DNA from: 0-14-0-80-60-11 sp049322355
GTDB taxonomy: Bacteria > Desulfobacterota > Desulfobaccia > Desulfobaccales > 0-14-0-80-60-11
Direction: 5' to 3'
NCBI GenBank assembly: GCA_049322355.1
Contig: JBMORG010000012.1
Location: 1 to 64,000, forward strand
Length of the DNA: 64,000 bases
Shown: positions 1 to 8,640 of the stretch, piece after piece
How the letters are laid out: each line of letters begins with the position of its first letter
Position numbering within the stretch: position 1 is the stretch's first letter
Notes under the pieces: model-generated
What the model was told of the DNA's origin: nothing
The model's database searches: none
What the model saw: only the letters and a program-made list of their open reading frames with translations
Made by a program: the position numbers and the translations under genes

Positions 1-15
1 TAAGGGCTTTTGCCC

Positions 16-1791
16 TTAGCCCCCTCCCCTGAAATTATTACCCGTTTTTTCCCCCTCCCCCACGCAGACGCCGCAGCGGCTGCAGACTTCGGGCCGGCAG
101 GGCGGGGTTTCCTTGCCTTCCAGAGCCCGCTGGTATTCTTCCCAGAGATAGGTTTTTTTAAGGCCGTGGTCAATAAAGTCCCAGGGGAAGAGTTCATCGG
201 CGCGCCGCTCCCGCAGGGTGAAAAAATCCGGGTTGATGGGGCTGCTGCGAAAGGCCTTATTCCATCCCTGCTCGTGGGCGGCCAGGAGGAGGTCGGCCAC
301 CCGGCGGTCGCCCCGGGCCAGGAGGGCCTGGACGTAGGCCCATTTGGGCAGGTCGGTATGGACCCGCACGGATTTCACCCCGTGGAACTCCCGGCTGACC
401 AATTTCAGCCGCTTTTTCAACTCGGGCACCTCGAGAAACGGCACCCACTGGAAGGGCGTGAAGGGCTTGGGCACGAAGGACGACAGGCTCAGGGTGATGA
501 GGCCAAGGTGCTTCTGGCCCTGGCTGGCTTTGGTGACCGCGTGTTCCAGGTGTCTCACCAGGCGGGGGATGTCGGCCACATCTTCCAGCGTCTCAGTGGG
601 CAGGCCCACCATAAAGTAGAGGCGCAGTTGGGGGATGCCGGAGTCGCTCAGGGCGATGGCGGCGCGGTCCAGATCCTCCTCAGTGAGGCCTTTGTTTAAC
701 ACCCGGCGCAGGCGGCCGCCGCCGGCCTCCGGGGCCAGGGCGACGCTGCGCACCCCACCTTGAGCCAAAAGGCTAAAAAGCTCGGCGTCGGCGGAGTCGG
801 CCCGGAGCGAACTGATGCCGATACTGCCCCCCCCTTCCAGGATTTTTCTGCACAGGTCCTTAATGGCGGGATGGTCGCTGACCGCGGCGCCCACCAGACC
901 GATTTTGCGGCGGTCCATGACAGCCTGGGCCACCTGGGTCCACAGCTCCTCCAACGGCCGCTCCCGGGGCGGGCGATAGACAAAACCCGCGGCACAAAAA
1001 CGGCAACCCCGGGAACAGCCCCGGCCGGTCTCCACCAAAAACATTTCCCCCCATTCACTCTGGGGAGCGAGCATATGGCTGTGAGTGGGGTAAGATGCCA
1101 ACTCCGCCAGATGAGGAGGCGTTATCCGGTCAGGAAAGCCCGGCGCGGCATCGAAGGCCGCCAGGGTGCCGTCGGGATGATAGCAAGCCGTGTACCCGGC
1201 GGGCACATAGGCGCCGGGAATGGTTCGGGCCAGGTCTTTAAGCAAGGCTCCACGGTCCGGGGCCGGAGCGGCCGCGGCTAAAAACTCGAAAAAGGGCACC
1301 GCGCCGGCTTCGCCTTCTCCCAGGAAGAAGGCGTCCACAAAAGAGGCCAATGGTTCGGGGTTAAGAAAAGTGGCCACTCCGCCGGCCAGGACCAGAGGGT
1401 CACCAGGGCAGCGCTCCGTTGCTTTCAGTGGAATCCCCGCGCCCGCGAGGAGTTGGAGCACGTAAGGATAATCGGCTTCAAAAGATATGGAGAAGGCCAC
1501 CGCGGCGAAATCCGTCAAAGGCCGCTGGGATTCCAGGGTGAGGATAGGGGTGCGGCTGCGGCGGTGCTCCTCGAACTCCTCCGGGCTGGGCAGAAAGGCC
1601 CGTTCGCAGACCAGACCCGGCTGGGCGTTGAGCAAATAATAAATGGCCTGAAAACCCAGGTTGCCCATGGCCACGGGATAAATCTGGGGATAGACCAGGG
1701 CGATGGGAAAGCGGGCCCCCCATTCCCGCACCACCGCGCCCTTTTCCTGGGAGAGGAGTTGTTTTAAACGGGCCTTTATTTTAGCGGACAT
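16..1791 (-). CDS. B12-binding-type radical SAM protein (TIGR03960-like)
   Basis: Predicted 591-residue radical SAM enzyme of unknown substrate. The N-terminal ~200 residues look like a degenerate cobalamin-binding/Rossmann domain, followed by the radical SAM cluster motif GCSRGCRFC (CxxxCxxC) and a TIM-barrel-like region with GLVGAAVSDHP and YFMVGLPTET. The C-terminus has an extra Cys group (CRPEVCSRCGVC) that could bind a second iron-sulfur cluster. The reading frame stays open upstream, but I chose ATG 1791 because the upstream part is translated repeat DNA and MSAKIKARLKQLL is a natural N-terminus. It follows ftsZ after a terminator, so it is probably a separate transcript. Family assignment is from motif order only. 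Confidence 0.85.
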   Translation of the reverse strand: MSAKIKARLKQLLSQEKGAVVREWGARFPIALVYPQIYPVAMGNLGFQAIYYLLNAQPGLVCERAFLPSPEEFEEHRRSRTPILTLESQRPLTDFAAVAFSISFEADYPYVLQLLAGAGIPLKATERCPGDPLVLAGGVATFLNPEPLASFVDAFFLGEGEAGAVPFFEFLAAAAPAPDRGALLKDLARTIPGAYVPAGYTACYHPDGTLAAFDAAPGFPDRITPPHLAELASYPTHSHMLAPQSEWGEMFLVETGRGCSRGCRFCAAGFVYRPPRERPLEELWTQVAQAVMDRRKIGLVGAAVSDHPAIKDLCRKILEGGGSIGISSLRADSADAELFSLLAQGGVRSVALAPEAGGGRLRRVLNKGLTEEDLDRAAIALSDSGIPQLRLYFMVGLPTETLEDVADIPRLVRHLEHAVTKASQGQKHLGLITLSLSSFVPKPFTPFQWVPFLEVPELKKRLKLVSREFHGVKSVRVHTDLPKWAYVQALLARGDRRVADLLLAAHEQGWNKAFRSSPINPDFFTLRERRADELFPWDFIDHGLKKTYLWEEYQRALEGKETPPCRPEVCSRCGVCVGEGEKTGNNFRGGG

Positions 1792-1825
1792 GAGAGTTGG
1801 GGCAAGGAAGTATGGATTGGGGGGC

Positions 1826-1936
1826 TTGCCCGCCAGACGTTGGGCGTGCGCACCCTGCATGTTTGTATAGTGCAACCTTGCCCAAGCAGAGCTTGGGCAG
1901 AAATTTGCGTTCCCAAGCTGGAGCTTGGGAACGAGG
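1826..1936. repeat. Two dispersed repeats: GC-rich hairpin and AAGCTTGGG-type palindrome
   Basis: The left part (about 1826-1862) resembles the cgggc..gcccgcc..gtgcgcacc element found again near 26.5, 31.5 and 31.6 kb. The right part (1879-1936) is a hairpin built from CCAAGCTGGAGCTTGGGAA and is repeated at 40821-40880 on the same strand with the same ending (gggaacgagg). Non-coding, between ftsZ and the radical SAM gene. Confidence 0.7.
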
Positions 1937-1939
1937 GTT

Positions 1940-1974
1940 AAAAAAGGTGGGGCGTGAACAATCACGCCCCCACC
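1940..1974 (-). terminator. Rho-independent terminator of the dcw cluster
   Basis: On the minus strand a 12-bp stem (GGTGGGG..CGTGA pairing with TCACGCCCCACC, one bulged G, loop of 4) is followed directly by six T. It lies 31 bases past the ftsZ stop, so it should end the division transcript before the radical SAM gene. Confidence 0.85.
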
Positions 1975-2005
1975 TAAAACCGAAAACCCAAACCCAGACC
2001 CGCTT

Positions 2006-3196
2006 TTAATCCGCCTTGCGCAGAAATGGCGGTGTATCCAGTTCGTTTTCCTCGTATTGCAGGTCGGGGTGGACGATGAATTTCTTGGCGGCCACCACCC
2101 CCAAAGGTTTTTTGGCGGCGGGTTGACGAGGTTCTGCACTCGTGGCTGGAGGTTCCGGGGTCCGCAAAATCGTGGGGATTTCCAGGTCTTCCGGCTGGGA
2201 CGGCGCGGCCGCAGACCAAGCGGCCAGTTCGGCTTCGCCCCTTTTCCCGATGCCGGTGGCAATGACCGTGACCCGGATCTCTTCCATCAGGTTGTCATCC
2301 CAGACCAAGCCCCACTTGATGATGGCCTCTTCGTGGGCCTCTTCCTGGACGATGCCGCAGATTTCCTTCAATTCTTCCATGGAAATGTCGGGGGCGGAGG
2401 TGATATTGATGAGAATGCCCCGGGCGCCGCGGATGGAGATATCTTCCAGGAGGGGACTGGAGATGGCCTTGTGGGCGGCGTCCGCGGCCCGGTTGCCGCC
2501 GCTGGCGATGCCGGTGCCCATGAGGGCCATGCCACGTTCTTTCATGACCGTGCGCACGTCGGCAAAATCCACGTTAATAAAGCCGGGTACCATGATGAGA
2601 TCGGAAATGCCCCGCACGGCGAAGCCCAGAACTTCGTTGGCCATGCCGAAGACATCTTTGATCCGGGAATTCTTGGAACTTAGGGAGAAAAGACGGTCGT
2701 TGGGGATGGTGATGATGGTGTCCACCACCTTGCGCAGTTCTTCGATGCCGTTATCGGCGATGCGGCGCTTCATCTTGCCTTCGAATTCGAAGGGCTTGCT
2801 CACCACCGCAACCGTTAAGGCCCCCAACTCCCGGCTGAGTTCGGCCACCACGGGGGCGCCGCCGGTGCCGGTGCCGCCGCCCATGCCCGCAGCAATGAAG
2901 ACCATGTCGGCTCCCTGGAGGACCTGCTTGAGGTGTTCGGCTTCTTCCATGGCGGCGTTTTTACCCACTTCGGGATCGCCGCCGGCCCCCAACCCCCGGG
3001 TCACATTGGGACCCAACTGGATTTTAACCGGGGCCACGCTCCGTTCCAGGGCCTGGGCGTCAGTGTTGGCGGCAATAAAATCCACTCCCACCATCTGGGA
3101 GGCAATCATGTCATTAATGGCATTGCCGCCGGCCCCGCCGACACCTAATACCTTGATTTTGGCTGATAATTCGTTGGGGACTAATTGTATTTTCAT
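2006..3196 (-). CDS. ftsZ: Cell division protein FtsZ
   Basis: Tubulin-like GTPase that assembles the division ring. 396 residues, normal length. The tubulin signature GGGTGTGGAPV is at about 106-116, and the T7 catalytic loop NVDFADV at 208-214 keeps the Asp pair needed for GTP hydrolysis. After a variable linker rich in Pro/Ala the protein ends in the conserved C-terminal peptide LDTPPFLRKAD, the docking site for FtsA/ZipA-type partners. ATG 3196 follows a GGGGGG-rich ribosome binding stretch. Last gene of the dcw cluster, 41 bases after ftsA and followed by a strong terminator. Confidence 0.98.
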   Translation of the reverse strand: MKIQLVPNELSAKIKVLGVGGAGGNAINDMIASQMVGVDFIAANTDAQALERSVAPVKIQLGPNVTRGLGAGGDPEVGKNAAMEEAEHLKQVLQGADMVFIAAGMGGGTGTGGAPVVAELSRELGALTVAVVSKPFEFEGKMKRRIADNGIEELRKVVDTIITIPNDRLFSLSSKNSRIKDVFGMANEVLGFAVRGISDLIMVPGFINVDFADVRTVMKERGMALMGTGIASGGNRAADAAHKAISSPLLEDISIRGARGILINITSAPDISMEELKEICGIVQEEAHEEAIIKWGLVWDDNLMEEIRVTVIATGIGKRGEAELAAWSAAAPSQPEDLEIPTILRTPEPPATSAEPRQPAAKKPLGVVAAKKFIVHPDLQYEENELDTPPFLRKAD

Positions 3197-3237
3197 ATGG
3201 TACCCCCCTTAAAGTCATCATAGCACGATTCCGCGAA

Positions 3238-4488
3238 TCATACCACCTCGCGAAACCATTTTTTAACCTTTGACCAGACACCGCCGGAAGAGCGCTGAGC
3301 CGGCCAGCGGCCGCCGCCGGACCAACGGTCGGGGGTACGCAGGGCCTTTTGTTGGGTTCGGAACCCATAGAGAACCAATCCCACCCCGGTGGCGTAGGAC
3401 GGGTCGTGAATTACGTCGATGAGACCGCTGACCCCCATGGGGTAGCCGATGCGGGTGTGCATGTTAAAAGTTTCGCTGGCCAACTCCGGCAGTCCATCCA
3501 CCAAAGCCGTGCCGCCCACCAGTACCGCGCCGGAGTGCAGCGGATGGGCGAAGCGGGCCCGTTGAATCTCTTTACCCAGGAGATTCAAAATTTCCGCCAC
3601 CCGCAGGTGGATAATTTCCGCCAGGCGGTTGCGGGGCATGGATTGAGTCTCACGGCCGGTAAGGCCTGCCACTTCGATGAGTTCATCGGGGTTTGCCAAG
3701 GCATTGAGGCAGGCGCCGTAGTGTTTCTTCAATTCTTCGGCATGGTTCAGGGAGGTAGGCAGTCCCACGGCAATGTCATTGGTCAGGTTGTTGCCCCCCA
3801 CCGGAAGAACGAAGTTGTGACGGAGGGCGTTTTCGGCAAAGATGGCCAGGTCCGTGGTGCCGCCGCCGAAATCGATGAGGGCCACACCCAGCTCTTTTTC
3901 CTCGTCGGTGAGGACCGCCTCTCCTGCGGCCAGACTTTGGAGAGCGATGCCGTTCACTTCCAATCCGGCCCGGTTGGCGCACTTGATAATATTATTCAGG
4001 GAGGTTACGGCACCGGTGACGATGTGGACCTTGCACTCCAGGCGCACCCCGTGAATACCCACCGGGTCTTTGATGCCATCCTGGCCGTCTATCAAAAAGT
4101 CCTGAACCAGGGTATGAATAACCTCCCGATCGGACGGGATGGCTACAGTGCGGGCGGTTTCGATGACCCGGTCCATGTCCGCGGGGGTCACTTCCCGGTC
4201 TTTGATGGCGATGATCCCCTGGCTGTTGATGACCTTGGTTTGGCCACCACCGACCCCGGCGTAAACCGAGCGGATTTCACAGCCAGCCATGGTCTCGGCC
4301 TCTTCCACGGCCCGGCGGATGGCACGCACGGTATTTTCAATATTTACCACCACCCCTTTGCGCAACCCCCCGGCGGTGGGAGCGGAGCCCAGCCCCACGA
4401 TATCCAACTGCTGGTCGCGCACTTCCCCCACCACGGCGCAAATCTTGGTGGTGCCGATGTCCAAGCCGACGATCAGGTCTTGAGGCAC
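3238..4488 (-). CDS. ftsA: Cell division protein FtsA
   Basis: Actin-like ATPase that tethers FtsZ filaments to the inner membrane. 416 residues. The phosphate-1 motif GLDIGTTKICAVV is at 9-21, the second nucleotide-binding loop is LIDFGGGTTDLAIF, and an adenosine motif (GAVLVGGTALVDGL) lies near the end. The C-terminus (WSKVKKWFREVV) is an amphipathic helix of the kind that inserts in the membrane. It follows ftsQ by 12 bases and precedes ftsZ, the standard order. Confidence 0.98.
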   Translation of the reverse strand: MPQDLIVGLDIGTTKICAVVGEVRDQQLDIVGLGSAPTAGGLRKGVVVNIENTVRAIRRAVEEAETMAGCEIRSVYAGVGGGQTKVINSQGIIAIKDREVTPADMDRVIETARTVAIPSDREVIHTLVQDFLIDGQDGIKDPVGIHGVRLECKVHIVTGAVTSLNNIIKCANRAGLEVNGIALQSLAAGEAVLTDEEKELGVALIDFGGGTTDLAIFAENALRHNFVLPVGGNNLTNDIAVGLPTSLNHAEELKKHYGACLNALANPDELIEVAGLTGRETQSMPRNRLAEIIHLRVAEILNLLGKEIQRARFAHPLHSGAVLVGGTALVDGLPELASETFNMHTRIGYPMGVSGLIDVIHDPSYATGVGLVLYGFRTQQKALRTPDRWSGGGRWPAQRSSGGVWSKVKKWFREVV

Positions 4489-4500
4489 TTTTCTATCCTA

Positions 4501-5409
4501 TTAATTTTGGGTTTCTTCCATCCCCTTCAGAGTGACCAGCGCCCGGCGGGGATAGTTGAGGTTGATGCGCCCAACTTTAGCGAATAATCCTTTTTGTACT
4601 AATACAGGCCAGAGCTGGGCAAATTTATTTAATTTTTCCACATGATCGGTAAGACCGAGTTCAAGCGGAACCCCCAAGCCGTTGGCATAAAGGGTAAATC
4701 CCCGTTCCAGGTCCACGTGGACCTCGGAGATATTTTCCAGATTGAGGGGGGGTGGGGTTTGTTTAAGAACTTCCAGCAAATGAAAAGCCTGGGTCACCAC
4801 CTCGGGCAAGGCCCCCTCCGCGTGGCGGAACTGGTCCAACCCCAAACCCGTAATTACCGGAAAATTATGGGGATCTCCGGGGGACAGGGGTTTAAACAAA
4901 TTACCTTGGCCATCTACATAAAGCAGTTCTTCGCTGATCTGGACCAGGGCCACCGGGTCCCGTTCCTGAATCCGAACGTGGAGGCCGTTGGGCCATTTCC
5001 TGGCGACTTCCGCCTTAGCTATCCAGGGATGGGAAATCAAGGAGTGCTCCATTTGGCCCGGACGAATGGCCAGGAGGCTGACGCCCGGAACCAGTCGGGC
5101 CTGTTGCAGTACCAGGCTGCGGCTGAGACGCTTGGTTCCCTCAATCTCAATATTGTTGATATCTTTAATGCAAAACGCCGAGCAGGTCAAGAGTCGATGG
5201 TAGCCCACCACCAAACCCACCGAGAGGCCTGCCAGGGTCAAAACCCCCAAGAGCAAGGCCACACCCTTTAACCAGGTGCGCCGGGACCGCCCCTTAACCC
5301 GGTTACGGCGATAACTGTTTTGAGAACGCCCCCGGGGCAATAGGCTTTTTTTACGCACCGGGCGCTGGGGGACCAGGCGGGAGGGTCGCGGCGCGGTGCT
5401 TTTTTTCAT
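4501..5409 (-). CDS. ftsQ: Cell division protein FtsQ
   Basis: Bitopic divisome protein that recruits FtsL/FtsB and later proteins. 302 residues: a very basic cytoplasmic N-terminus (about 1-48), one membrane segment (about 49-70), then a POTRA domain (about 80-150, IEIEGTKRLSR) and the FtsQ/DivIB domain. Identification rests on this layout plus position between murC and ftsA, since FtsQ diverges fast. murB and ddl, which usually precede it in proteobacteria, are not here; an 87-base repeat-containing spacer separates it from murC. Confidence 0.93.
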   Translation of the reverse strand: MKKSTAPRPSRLVPQRPVRKKSLLPRGRSQNSYRRNRVKGRSRRTWLKGVALLLGVLTLAGLSVGLVVGYHRLLTCSAFCIKDINNIEIEGTKRLSRSLVLQQARLVPGVSLLAIRPGQMEHSLISHPWIAKAEVARKWPNGLHVRIQERDPVALVQISEELLYVDGQGNLFKPLSPGDPHNFPVITGLGLDQFRHAEGALPEVVTQAFHLLEVLKQTPPPLNLENISEVHVDLERGFTLYANGLGVPLELGLTDHVEKLNKFAQLWPVLVQKGLFAKVGRINLNYPRRALVTLKGMEETQN

Positions 5410-5430
5410 GTGAGATCTACCTCATTTTTT

Positions 5431-5468
5431 CCCTCTCCCCTTGAGTTGAGAGGGGCAGGGCGAGGGGT
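5431..5468. repeat. CCCTCTCCCC palindromic repeat between murC and ftsQ
   Basis: Inverted repeat ccctctcccctt..gagaggggcaggg, a diverged member of the family also found at 6969, 7351, 7484, 13991, 31817 and 48879. It occupies the place where murB/ddl would be expected. Confidence 0.6.
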
Positions 5469-5496
5469 AAAAATTTTTTTGCCGATCCTTGGTTCT

Positions 5497-6897
5497 TCAG
5501 TCCCCCGCTTGATTTTGCAAACGGGCCAGCAATTCTTCGCCGGTCTTCCAGATATCGCCGGCTCCCAGCGTCAGGACCATGTCGCCGGCTCTGAGGTGTT
5601 GGAAGATATAATCGGCCTTTGCCGCGTTTTCTTCAATGAAATGCACCCCAGGGTGGCCAGTGCGCCGGACGCCTTCATAAACGGAGCGGCCGGAGAGGCC
5701 GTTGGGACGCTTTTCCCCGGCGCCGTAAATCTCAGTAATGAAAACCATCCCGGCCTGATCGAAGACCGGAAAAAATTCCGGCAACAGGGCCTGGGTGCGG
5801 CTGTAGCGGTGGGGCTGGAAGGCCACCACCAGGCGCCGCTGGGGAAAGGCCTGGGCCAGGCCGGACAAGGTGGAGCGGATTTCGGTGGGGTGATGGCCAT
5901 AGTCATCCAGGACTAGAATGCCTTTGGTTTCGCCCTTGACCTGGCAGCGGCGGTGAATCTGGCCCAGGTGCTTAAGTCCTTGTTGCCAGGCCGGTAATTC
6001 CAGCCCCAACAGGTGCCCCACGGCGCAGGCGGCCATGGCGTTCAAGACGTAGTGAGACCCGGCCAGGGGAAGCGTTATGGTTCCCAGGGGCTCCCCCTGG
6101 TGCCAGAGACGGAAACGATAACCCAACCCCTGGGGCGACAGGTCGGTGGCGTAAAAATCGGCCGTATCCTGGGTCAGGCTATAGGTGATGAGCTCGTGGG
6201 GGCAGCCTGCCAAAACCGCGGCCAGGTTGGGGTCGTCGGCCCAGGCCACCACCCGGGCCTCCGGGGGCAGGCGGCGGATATAGCCGGCAAAGGTTTCCTG
6301 GATATGGGCCAGGTCCCGGTAGTGGTCCAGGTGCTCCCGGTCCAGGTTGGTGATGACGCTGATTTGGGGGGATAAATAAGTGAAGGAGGCATCGCTTTCG
6401 TCGGCTTCGGCCACAAAATATTCCCCCCGGCCCAGGATGGCATTGGAGCCCAGGGAATCCCACACCGCCCCCACCATCACGGTGGGGTCGAGATTGCCGG
6501 CCCGGAGGACCGCGGCGGTCATGGCGGTGGTGGAGGTCTTGCCGTGGGCCCCGGTGATAGCTACCTGGTAATGGTTCTCCATCAAGCGGGCCAGGAGTTG
6601 GCCCCGGCGCAAGACTGTCAGCCCCCGGGCCCGGGCCGCGGCCAGTTCGGGATTGTCCTCTTTTACCGCGGTGGAGTGGACCACAATGGCTGCGTCCCCC
6701 AGGTTCTCGGCCCGGTGTCCTTGATAAACGCGCACCCCCAGGGTTTGAAGGCGTTGAGTAATAGCATTGACGGCCAAATCCGAGCCGCTGACGCGGTGCC
6801 CCTGGCGCACCAACAGCTCCGCCAGGCCGCTCATGCCAATACCGCCAATGCCGATGAAGTGGTAGGATGGTCTAGAAGTTAATATTGTTGATACCAT
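5497..6897 (-). CDS. murC: UDP-N-acetylmuramate--L-alanine ligase
   Basis: Cytoplasmic ATP-dependent ligase adding L-Ala to UDP-MurNAc, the first Mur ligase step. 466 residues, typical. The N-terminal Rossmann motif GIGGIGMSG is at 16-24 and the ATP P-loop GAHGKTST at 116-123; the middle domain has HLDHYRD and the C-terminal domain DDYGHHPTEI and PHRYSR. It begins at ATG 6897 downstream of a repeat/DUF559 segment that separates it from murG, so continuous transcription from murG crosses about 680 bases of accessory DNA. Confidence 0.98.
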   Translation of the reverse strand: MVSTILTSRPSYHFIGIGGIGMSGLAELLVRQGHRVSGSDLAVNAITQRLQTLGVRVYQGHRAENLGDAAIVVHSTAVKEDNPELAAARARGLTVLRRGQLLARLMENHYQVAITGAHGKTSTTAMTAAVLRAGNLDPTVMVGAVWDSLGSNAILGRGEYFVAEADESDASFTYLSPQISVITNLDREHLDHYRDLAHIQETFAGYIRRLPPEARVVAWADDPNLAAVLAGCPHELITYSLTQDTADFYATDLSPQGLGYRFRLWHQGEPLGTITLPLAGSHYVLNAMAACAVGHLLGLELPAWQQGLKHLGQIHRRCQVKGETKGILVLDDYGHHPTEIRSTLSGLAQAFPQRRLVVAFQPHRYSRTQALLPEFFPVFDQAGMVFITEIYGAGEKRPNGLSGRSVYEGVRRTGHPGVHFIEENAAKADYIFQHLRAGDMVLTLGAGDIWKTGEELLARLQNQAGD

Positions 6898-6957
6898 TTG
6901 AAAATCCGCATGGATTTAAAAAACCTTATTAATTGTGCGCGATCAGAAATATTACCT

Positions 6958-7341
6958 TCAATCATTTTCCCCTCCCTTGATGGGAGGGGTTAGGGGAGGG
7001 TGGCTTAAGCAGTTGAGTCTGATAGTTTCCAGCACTCCCTCCAAATTCTGCAAAACCTCATTATTCCAAAATCGTAGGACCTTGAATCCTTGACCGTTGA
7101 GCCATGCATCCCGCTGAACATCGTTATCTTTTTCTTCTTCGGCGTGTTGGCCGCCGTCTATTTCTATAACCAGGCGTTTTTCAAAGGCTGCGAAATCAAC
7201 AATGTATTTCCCAATAGGCTCTTGTCTTCTAAATTTAACACCCTCGATTTGCTTGCCCTTTAAATGAAACCAGAGACGATTCTCGGCATCGGTTGCTTTC
7301 TTTCTCAGAACTCTCGAAATTTGGGTTGATCTGTTCCCAAT
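6958..7341 (-). CDS. DUF559 / Vsr-like endonuclease-domain protein, start codon unclear
   Basis: An open frame of about 127 codons encodes a clear DUF559 domain, the small PD-(D/E)XK-type fold related to very-short-patch repair nucleases. Visible motifs are LRKKATDAENRLW, KFRRQEPIGKYIVDF, RLVIEIDGGQH and FKVLRFWNNEVL, in the family order with the catalytic-type E-x-D and QH residues. No ATG or GTG lies between the upstream TAG (7360-7362) and the domain; ATT 7341 is the only near-start, so the N-terminus may be truncated or use a rare start. Its last residues (SHPPLTPPIKGGEND) are the flanking palindromic repeat read in frame. It sits between murG and murC, an unusual site, and may be a repeat-associated mobile passenger. 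Confidence 0.7.
   Translation of the reverse strand: MGNRSTQISRVLRKKATDAENRLWFHLKGKQIEGVKFRRQEPIGKYIVDFAAFEKRLVIEIDGGQHAEEEKDNDVQRDAWLNGQGFKVLRFWNNEVLQNLEGVLETIRLNCLSHPPLTPPIKGGEND
6969..7000. repeat. Palindromic repeat (CCCTCCCTTGATGGGAGGG family), 3' flank of DUF559 gene
   Basis: Inverted repeat cctcccttgatgggagggg followed by ttaggggaggg. It overlaps the 3' end of the DUF559 frame. Confidence 0.8.
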
Positions 7342-7350
7342 GATTACGCC

Positions 7351-7386
7351 ACCCCCACCCTAACCCTCCCCCATCAAGGGGGAGGG
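7351..7386. repeat. Palindromic repeat, 5' flank of DUF559 gene
   Basis: Same element in the opposite orientation to the copy at 6969 (ccctaaccctcccccatcaa..). It supplies the stop codon just upstream of the DUF559 frame. Confidence 0.8.
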
Positions 7387-7483
7387 AATTATGATGATTC
7401 CCGGGCACATTAATCGAACATAAAGAACTATCCTGCCAAAATGATATGATTGTTTTTAGCAACAACAATGATTTCCGCTTAAA

Positions 7484-7520
7484 CTCCCCCTCCCTTGATG
7501 GGAGGGGGTTGGGGGGAGGG
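7484..7520. repeat. Palindromic repeat, second upstream copy
   Basis: Third copy in 550 bases (ccccctcccttgatgggagg then ggttggggggaggg), in the orientation of the 6969 copy. It lies 56 bases before the murG stop. Confidence 0.8.
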
Positions 7521-7575
7521 CGGCTTAGGATTAGGAATGCACCGCACAATACCACTCATCAACCCCGGCTAGGTT

Positions 7576-8640
7576 CTACATTTTTACCAACTCCAAACAC
7601 CCTTCCACAATCTCCCTGGCTGCATCGGGTTTTGCCAGGCTGAGGCTGGCTGCTTCCATTTTTTTTAGGATTTCGGGTTGCCCCAGGAACGTTTTTATCT
7701 TACCAGCGAAAGCCTCTCCGGTAAAATCTTTATTTAACAAAACCTCTCCGGCTCCGGCAGCGGCCAGAAACCGGGCGTTGAACTCCTGGTGGTTGTTGGC
7801 CGCGTAAGGGTAGGGCACCAGGATGGCGGCCCGGCCCACCGCGGTGAGTTCCGCCAGGGTGGAGGCCCCGGCCCGGCAGACCAACAGGTGGGCCCGGCGC
7901 ATCCAGGCGGCCACCTCCGGGGTGAAGCCCGCCACCTCCGCCACAAAGCCATGCTCCTGGTAGCCCGCGGCCACGGCCTCCCGGTCGGCGTCGCCGCTGA
8001 GGTGCAGAAAAGCCAGGCGGTCTCTCAGTTCCGTCAGCAAGGGCAGTCCGGCCAGCACCTCCATGTTGAGGTGGTGAGCCCCCTGGCTGCCGCCGGTAAT
8101 CATGACGGTAAAAGGTTCAGCCGCGCGATTTCCTCCCGCCTGAAAAAACTCCGCCCGGATGGGATTGCCGGTCCAGTGGCAGCGTCCCGACGAGAAAAAA
8201 TCCTGGCCGGCGGGAAAGGACACAAAGATTTTTTGAGCCAGCCGGGACAGATAGCGGTTGGCGGCCCCTGGGATGGCGTTTTGCTCATGCAGTGCCAGGG
8301 GAATTCCCAAAAGCCAGGCCGCCACGCCCACGGGCCCCGAAGAATGCCCTCCCAGGCCCAGGACCACCTGGGGCTTGAGGGCTTTAAGGCGGCTCCGGGC
8401 CGCCAGTATGGCTCCGGGAATCCCTAAAAGGGTGCGGGCCCGGCTGAACATCCCTTCGCCCTTCAAGGCCCTGGCGGAGACAGCTTCCCAGGCGAAACCG
8501 TAGCGTTCCAGGATCTGGGTGGTGACCGCCTTGGGGGTGGTGAGGAAGGTGACCTCGGCCTGGTGACGCCCCGAAAACTCTTGGGCCACGGCGATCCCGG
8601 GAAACAGGTGCCCGCCGGTGCCGCCCGCGGCGATAACCAC
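7576..8640 (-). CDS. murG: UDP-GlcNAc:undecaprenyl-PP-MurNAc-pentapeptide GlcNAc transferase
   Basis: Membrane-associated GT28 glycosyltransferase making lipid II from lipid I. 354 residues. It starts VVIAAGGTGGHLFPG, the donor-family G loop, and has GGHSSGPVGVAAWLLGIPLALHEQNAIPG and ITGGSQGAHHLN; the C-terminal domain has CRAGASTLAEL for UDP-GlcNAc. GTG 8640 is the only usable start: upstream, in frame, the DNA is low-complexity (AAAAACGAAAAC) back to a TGA. The family normally starts with one or two more residues, so the repeat may have eroded the original start. Confidence 0.95.
   Translation of the reverse strand: MVIAAGGTGGHLFPGIAVAQEFSGRHQAEVTFLTTPKAVTTQILERYGFAWEAVSARALKGEGMFSRARTLLGIPGAILAARSRLKALKPQVVLGLGGHSSGPVGVAAWLLGIPLALHEQNAIPGAANRYLSRLAQKIFVSFPAGQDFFSSGRCHWTGNPIRAEFFQAGGNRAAEPFTVMITGGSQGAHHLNMEVLAGLPLLTELRDRLAFLHLSGDADREAVAAGYQEHGFVAEVAGFTPEVAAWMRRAHLLVCRAGASTLAELTAVGRAAILVPYPYAANNHQEFNARFLAAAGAGEVLLNKDFTGEAFAGKIKTFLGQPEILKKMEAASLSLAKPDAAREIVEGCLELVKM

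Noticed and set aside
1792..2262. Long N-terminal extension of the radical SAM frame
   Set aside because: The extension runs through the ftsZ terminator, dispersed repeats and into ftsZ coding DNA; the family start is at 1791.
2142..3212. A 356-codon plus-strand open frame opposite ftsZ
   Set aside because: It is the antisense of the conserved ftsZ gene, has a biased composition from GC-rich complement and no family motif.
7235..7555. A 106-codon minus-strand frame upstream of the DUF559 domain
   Set aside because: Its end overlaps the DUF559 coding DNA in a different frame and the rest is repeat sequence. A frameshift joining the two was considered, but the repeat-derived N-terminus is not a DUF559 part.
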